A stretch of 64,000 nucleotides of DNA from Thermanaerovibrio acidaminovorans DSM 6589 (GTDB lineage: Bacteria; Synergistota; Synergistia; Synergistales; Synergistaceae): assembly GCF_000024905.1 (NCBI RefSeq), contig NC_013522.1:1488001-1552000 (forward strand), read 5' to 3'. The notes under the pieces were generated by a model. That model was not told the origin of the DNA. It worked only from the letters and a program-made list of their open reading frames with translations, and did not search any database. Of this stretch, positions 59,738 to 64,000 are shown piece after piece. The position numbers were made by a program, and so were the translations under genes. Positions within the stretch are counted from its first letter, which is position 1. Each line of letters begins with the position of its first letter.

Positions 59738-61439
59738 TGCCCGTTTGTGCAATCCGATTATCCTGAGTCTTCTGCGCAAGAAGATACGAGAATTTATTTC
59801 TAATCAACTTCTTGCGCTCTTCAATGAAGTCTTCGAAGCGGTCGATCTTCCAGAGGTCCTTATCCTTCGGTATCAGGTGCATGTCGAGGTAGCTTTCCGG
59901 CTTGTCGGCGAACCAGACTTCGGGCAGGGTGTCGGATTTGCCGCCGGCTCCGTTCTCCGCCTGGGTCAACAACATGCAGTTGGCCAACTGGTCGCGCGAA
60001 TCCTGTTTGTATTTCACGATGCTGAGCCGACCCGTTTCCGGACTGACGGCTTTGATCTTTCTCAGGGCGCTCTGCGGAAAGATGTGGTCGACTTGCGGAA
60101 TGTTGTTGTCGTAAGCAGGCGTGTAATTGAACTCACGGTACCACAGATTGAAAAGCAGATGGATCGAATCGGAACCGTAACCCATCTGCCAGAAGCGATC
60201 CTCGGTAAGTTCGAGACTTCGTCCTTTCGAACGGATGGCGTCGAACAGATGATTGAGATCGAAGCCGTTCCGCTCCCTGATCTTTCCGACGCAGTCGTCG
60301 ATGAGTTGGTCCGGGGTTCCGCTGAATGCGCCGCTGATTAGAGCACGCAGCAGGTAACTGTCTATCCCCTGCGCGGCCTTCCAGTTATCTGGAAAATGAT
60401 AGCGGGAATAGACCAACGGAATCAGGACAAGATAGGACGGCAAGGCTTTGTCACATCGGATGAAGGTTTTCCCGCGGACGAAGTCCAGAACGTCTTTCAG
60501 CGCTTTCGTGATGTCCTGCCACCTGGTTTCGATTTCCTCCCGCACGCCCGGTTTGCGGAACTTCGAGACCTCATAGCGTGCGCCTTGGTTCAACAGCGTA
60601 AGGCATGATTTCAAAACGAAATCACGAGTGAATGCGAAGCCGTGGCGGTTGAGGTCCGACAGGAGGTCCTCCATCTGTTCGTCGGCGCGGTCCCAGCTTG
60701 AGCTCAGCAAGGAAAAAAGCAGATCGGATTTGCCCAACCGGGTGCCGCCGGAATTAGCCCGTATAAAGACCTCCACAACGTCGTCTTCGGTGTAGAGTTC
60801 GGCGTTTTCGGTGCTGTCGAGCTCCTGGTATGAAATCCCGTCGTCGGAATGAAAAGTCTTGAATACGATGCCGACGTGGCGGCTGATTTTGCGACGTTCA
60901 TCAGGGGAGAGTCCGCGGCCCGCTTTGGCGATCAGGTCCTCCGCGGCGGTAAGCGGATCGGCGGTATTGAAGACCAGGTCTTTGAATCTGATCCACGGAA
61001 AGCTGGCTTTGCCTGCGTCGAGAAAGGCAAACCTGAACTTGACGTCGTCCGGAGCGGACACCTCTCCGCTTAAAATGTCGAGGAAAAGCTCCCGCCCTTC
61101 GTAGCTGCCGCACAGACCGATGAACAGGCTTTGAAGTCTCTGCTGACCGTCCAGAACCAGACATTTCTTCTTGCCGTTTTCGGGGACGTAAAAATCGCTC
61201 AACCGGAGCTTGCTGCGGTAGTTGTCGATGAACTTTCTGTGGCGGACCTCAGCCTTGGTCTTCCATATCAGCAGAGTGCTGATGGGGTATTCCCTCAGAA
61301 TCGAGTCGAAGAGACGGCAGATCTGGTCCTCGCTCCAGACGAACGGCCGCTGGATATTGGGCAGCCAGAAACCGCCGTCCTCGTCAGGATTGTTTAAGAA
61401 GCTGACGATCTTCCGCAGGGAATGTTTCGGTGTCTTCAT
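59709..61439 (-). CDS. DUF262 (GmrSD-type) protein
   Basis: 576 aa. The N-terminal DUF262 domain has QRPFVWSEDQICRLFDSIL and LDGQQRLQSLFIGL, the ParB-like NTPase motif of GmrS-type modification-dependent restriction. The C-terminal part contains VDHIFPQSAL, an HNH-like core as in DUF1524/GmrD. It may cut foreign, possibly modified, DNA. Strong SD (GGAGGTGG) before ATG 61439. Upstream of the overlapping HNH gene; downstream of a DUF2188 gene and a second DUF262 protein. Confidence 0.85.
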   Translation of the reverse strand: MKTPKHSLRKIVSFLNNPDEDGGFWLPNIQRPFVWSEDQICRLFDSILREYPISTLLIWKTKAEVRHRKFIDNYRSKLRLSDFYVPENGKKKCLVLDGQQRLQSLFIGLCGSYEGRELFLDILSGEVSAPDDVKFRFAFLDAGKASFPWIRFKDLVFNTADPLTAAEDLIAKAGRGLSPDERRKISRHVGIVFKTFHSDDGISYQELDSTENAELYTEDDVVEVFIRANSGGTRLGKSDLLFSLLSSSWDRADEQMEDLLSDLNRHGFAFTRDFVLKSCLTLLNQGARYEVSKFRKPGVREEIETRWQDITKALKDVLDFVRGKTFIRCDKALPSYLVLIPLVYSRYHFPDNWKAAQGIDSYLLRALISGAFSGTPDQLIDDCVGKIRERNGFDLNHLFDAIRSKGRSLELTEDRFWQMGYGSDSIHLLFNLWYREFNYTPAYDNNIPQVDHIFPQSALRKIKAVSPETGRLSIVKYKQDSRDQLANCMLLTQAENGAGGKSDTLPEVWFADKPESYLDMHLIPKDKDLWKIDRFEDFIEERKKLIRNKFSYLLAQKTQDNRIAQTGNDGPAPSIH

Positions 61440-61472
61440 TACTCAGCGCCACCTCCATCACATTGCACATTC

Positions 61473-61682
61473 TTATCCCTTGGGCGGATATGGGTCCTTT
61501 CCGTAGGTGTGCTCGGTCTGAATCGTCATCTCCTTCTTGTGGATCACCACCTGCCCGAGCTCCTGGTTTTTCGCAAGTTCCTTGGCTCGATCCACAGCCT
61601 CCGCCTTCGTATCGTGGCTGCTGGATGCTCTTGACGCATTTTCCTCTTTCACGTTCCAGCCGCCGTCGGTCCGAAGGGTCAC
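61473..61682 (-). CDS. DUF2188 protein
   Basis: 69 aa visible from GTG 61682. The pattern TLRTDGGWNVKEENASRASS, HDTKAEAVDRAKELAKNQ and a closing VIHKKEMTIQTEHTYG is typical of DUF2188, small proteins of unknown function often found near restriction genes. Homologous starts extend a few residues further (here NKTYH in frame), and a full SD GGAGGTGA lies there, but no start codon follows it. The start codon may be lost. Located 33 bp before the DUF262 gene at 61439. Confidence 0.7.
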   Translation of the reverse strand: MTLRTDGGWNVKEENASRASSSHDTKAEAVDRAKELAKNQELGQVVIHKKEMTIQTEHTYGKDPYPPKG

Positions 61683-61813
61683 ATGGTAAGTCTTATTGTT
61701 TCACCTCCATTCATGCCGTTCCCTCAAGGCGCATCCTGTTTCCCCCGCAGGCGGTGCCATTTTGATCGATCCGGTGCATTCGGATGCTATTGGTAAGATT
61801 GATATCGGGAACG

Positions 61814-63616
61814 CTATTCGGCACTTGGCAGCTCCGACCCATCAGTATTCACGTCCTTGACTGCGGAGACCACATCCACGTTGATTCCGTAATGCTCTCC
61901 AAGTTTTTTTAGGACCGTCTGGTGATTTGCCTTCAGTTCTGTGGGAGTCCATTTTTCACTTTGCAAGACACGAAGGGAATTCGGGCAGGTGTCTATGTTT
62001 TTCTCAAAGTACCTTTTGCGTTTTTTCGAGTAATCCAGCCGCCCTAGCGACGAGTTTTTCCTTCGGGTGATGAGTACAAGGTTGCCGAGCTTGTCCGTCA
62101 ACTCGTTTCGCTCTTCTTCTGAAAAATCTTTGACCCACTGGCTGTCTTCTGTTGGGTTTTGCGGCAGAACATGCTCGACGGACAAAGTCTCGAAATGCAT
62201 CCTGTGGTCGTGGTTCTGGTAGAGGTAGTCAAGTTTCAGCAGCAGATATCGGGCAAATCGCCGGCCATATACTGCTCCGTCCAACATTCGGACAAGCGAT
62301 CCTTCATCAATGTCGAAAACGTTGGTGGAAAAAAGGTCGTCCACAGTGTGGGCGTCATCAATTGCCTGGATGATCTTGTTCATTGCAGCGATACGGTCCG
62401 TGGGAGTGTACTGGCAAATCCAGTCGGCCGAGAACTTGTTATCGAGGCGTTTCAAAAACTCCAGAATGCGGTCGTATTTAAACTTGTCGAAATACCTGAG
62501 CAAAGGCGGAACCCAGTCCGTCGCAGGCAGCCCCGTGAGCATGACCTTTATAAGGTTGTCGAACGCGAAACTGCCGCCGGTTTCGTCGGAGTTTTGACCG
62601 CCCAGCAAGGTCCGATAGTGCCCTAGGTATCGCTCGATCAGCTCAAATGTCTCGCGCCCTTTCTTGAGGAGCACGGGTTTCTTCTGACCTGTCGCCTTGT
62701 CCCGTTCCTTGGGATTGTAGATCTTGTCCTCGAATTCCTGAAGGAGACTCAGCCGGCTCTTGTCCTTTACCAGGATGGTACGCACGTGATTGAGGAATCG
62801 ATCAAAGTCATCCCCAAGCTCGCTTTCGGCTTCCTCCCACATCTTGGCATACTTGACCTTCTCTTCCTGTTTCTCCAATGCCCCGAGATTCATGGACTTG
62901 AGAATGTCGCTGTTGCGAAGTGGGATGCCCCGATCGTTAAGAATCATGAACAACCGGAAGGCATCTTCAAGGTCTTCAGTCGAGATGTAGATGAGAAGCA
63001 CCTTGTTAAGGAGAAACTGGAGCAGATCTTCGGGCTTCGTGTTCGGATTCTCGCGGAAGAACCTGCGGATCTCGAGGATGGCCGCAGCCATGTTGCGTAC
63101 GGATAAGTCGGCACTTTTGGAGACCATCTGGTTGAGGTCCTTCTCGCGATCCGTACCGCTATCGGCCTTCACGAACTCATCGATAAACTTTTGCACCTCA
63201 TCACGGATGGTGAAAACTAAGCGGGTTCGCTCGGGAATGTTCTTGTACTTGCTGGCTTTCTGATAGATGCACTTCTGGCAGTCATCCTTGGCATCGGGGT
63301 CCTCAGCAAGATCGCGCAGCACAGCAAAGAGCATGAGCAGTGTGGCCAGGCGCTGTTGGCCGTCGAGCAGATCGTTTTCGTCAAACTCCTGTCCGCTATC
63401 CGGTGCCGCAGGTTTGGATTGAAACACGAACGACCCCAGGAAATACTCGAAATCGGGCTTTTCCGTCATGGCAAATGTTAGGTCATCAAGAAGGGCGGAA
63501 ATCTCTTCCCGGCCCCACACGTAAGGGCGCTGGTATTCTGGGACGCGGAACCACATCCCAGAAAAGATGTCCTTAACCAGTATCTTCTCGCTCTTTATCT
63601 CTCCTCGCGACGGCAT
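61814..63616 (-). CDS. DUF262/DUF1524 (GmrSD-type) protein
   Basis: 600 aa, a fused GmrSD-like protein. DUF262 motifs VPEYQRPYVWGREEIS and LLDGQQRLATLLMLFAVL lie in the first 100 residues. A long helical middle follows. The DUF1524 nuclease motif SVEHVLPQNP (about 505-515) and a following LGNLVLITRRKNSSLG complete the family pattern. Clear SD (AGGAGGAG) before ATG 63616. Distinct from the DUF262 protein at 59709, with little obvious identity outside the motifs. Probably restricts modified phage DNA. Confidence 0.9.
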   Translation of the reverse strand: MPSRGEIKSEKILVKDIFSGMWFRVPEYQRPYVWGREEISALLDDLTFAMTEKPDFEYFLGSFVFQSKPAAPDSGQEFDENDLLDGQQRLATLLMLFAVLRDLAEDPDAKDDCQKCIYQKASKYKNIPERTRLVFTIRDEVQKFIDEFVKADSGTDREKDLNQMVSKSADLSVRNMAAAILEIRRFFRENPNTKPEDLLQFLLNKVLLIYISTEDLEDAFRLFMILNDRGIPLRNSDILKSMNLGALEKQEEKVKYAKMWEEAESELGDDFDRFLNHVRTILVKDKSRLSLLQEFEDKIYNPKERDKATGQKKPVLLKKGRETFELIERYLGHYRTLLGGQNSDETGGSFAFDNLIKVMLTGLPATDWVPPLLRYFDKFKYDRILEFLKRLDNKFSADWICQYTPTDRIAAMNKIIQAIDDAHTVDDLFSTNVFDIDEGSLVRMLDGAVYGRRFARYLLLKLDYLYQNHDHRMHFETLSVEHVLPQNPTEDSQWVKDFSEEERNELTDKLGNLVLITRRKNSSLGRLDYSKKRKRYFEKNIDTCPNSLRVLQSEKWTPTELKANHQTVLKKLGEHYGINVDVVSAVKDVNTDGSELPSAE

Positions 63617-63670
63617 GTTTACTCCTCCTGGTTTCCTCGTTCGTATTCAAGAGTACCCTGCCAGTACATT

Positions 63671-63826
63671 CTACCAGCATTGTCGTACCACCAGTTCGTT
63701 TAGCAAGCATATCAAAATTTCATAGAAACGAATCTGATCGTAGAGCCGATTCTCTGAGAGCGTCATGATCCGCCCGGGGCCCTTGGCGTCCAGGCACTTG
63801 GGATGGATTGGCCACAGTCGCATCAT
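63671..63826 (-). pseudogene. Truncated pyrimidine-dimer glycosylase-like gene
   Basis: A 51-aa frame begins MMRLWPIHPKCLDAKG, nearly the same as the first residues of the intact Pyr_excise gene at 44911 (RLWSIHPKYLDAKG). It then continues in unrelated sequence (SENRLYDQIRFYEIL) to a stop. The catalytic core is missing, so it is a remnant. Its start overlaps the stop of the gene entering from the right edge. Confidence 0.65.
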
Positions 63827-64000
63827 CTGCTCCGGAGCATGATCAAGTCCTGGTCAAGGCCGTGTCGCAGCACATCGAGCCGCCCGGAGACCGCGACCAG
63901 ATGAGCCGCGGAAACAGGGCTCAGGCGGAACGGGAACAGGCTCGTGGAATCGAGGACCGTTCTCAAAGCCACCGAAGCGTTGGGATGAGCGTGCAAGAAG
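63823..64000 (-). CDS. C-terminal part of an unidentified protein, cut by the window edge
   Basis: An open frame enters from the right edge and encodes 58 residues (FLHAHPNASVALRTVLDSTS ... LDQDLIMLRSR) up to TGA at 63823-63825. The stop overlaps the next start (ATGATG), as in co-translated genes. Composition is protein-like. No family could be recognised from this part. Confidence 0.5.
   Translation of the reverse strand, partial: FLHAHPNASVALRTVLDSTSLFPFRLSPVSAAHLVAVSGRLDVLRHGLDQDLIMLRSR

Noticed and set aside
1-64000. CRISPR arrays, rRNA, tRNA and intact transposases
   Set aside because: No repeat-spacer pattern, rRNA-like sequence, cloverleaf or transposase was noticed; the only short repeat array (58946-58999) has irregular, short spacing unlike CRISPR.

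Overview
The window looks like a chromosomal segment of an anaerobic, amino-acid-fermenting bacterium of the Synergistota (Thermanaerovibrio/Aminomonas-like). This is inferred from high GC, heavy AGG/CTG/GGG codon use, many TTG starts behind strong Shine-Dalgarno (SD) sites, pyruvate:ferredoxin oxidoreductase, a glycyl radical enzyme, arginine deiminase and several TRAP transporters. No rRNA, tRNA, CRISPR array or intact insertion sequence was seen.

Layout. 0-6 kb (minus): a 57-aa membrane peptide, a carboxyltransferase subunit without biotin domain, and nifJ. 6-13.4 kb (minus): a catabolic unit with a TRAP transporter (dctP, dctQ, dctM, plus a 47-aa coupled peptide), a GntR/FCD regulator, a glycyl-radical activase and a glycyl radical enzyme whose active-site residues match trans-4-hydroxyproline dehydratase (HypD). 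A shared GATAT-N5-ATATC-like operator lies at the regulator promoter and upstream of dctP. 13.7-20.2 kb: nicotinamidase, envelope proteins, a C69 dipeptidase, MntP and a YjbQ protein. 20.2-28.5 kb (minus): hybrid histidine kinase, response regulator, chemoreceptor and a second TRAP transporter, arranged as a possible sensing and uptake neighbourhood. 28.8-31.6 kb (plus): arcA and arcD. 31.7-36.4 kb (minus): ptsG-type EIICBA with a leader terminator and RAT-like antiterminator, its BglG-family antiterminator, and mgtE with a leader of about 240 nt. 36.4-44.9 kb (minus): three unknown small genes, crcB, a TAXI-TRAP system, trkA/trkH and a pyrimidine-dimer glycosylase. 45-49.6 kb (plus): an ABC importer operon with an embedded cytoplasmic phosphodiesterase. 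49.8-54.5 kb (plus): two adjacent MutS-domain-V ATPases and a chemoreceptor, all broken by G-run frameshifts. 54.5-57.6 kb: ArsP-like permease with ArsR, an ATC-hydrolase-like protein and a DUF4412 protein.

From about 57.7 kb to the right edge the sequence changes: lower GC, different codon use, gene fragments (HsdR N-terminus, an ATPase fragment, a truncated pyrimidine-dimer glycosylase), an array of TTGCGACA repeats, and a minus-strand defence-like cluster of two DUF262 (GmrSD-type) proteins, a DUF2188 protein and an HNH nuclease. This is best read as a laterally acquired, partly decayed defence island.

Four single-base frameshifts, all in G homopolymers, fall between 36.6 and 53.6 kb. They may be sequence errors or real mutations, and affect interpretation of four genes.
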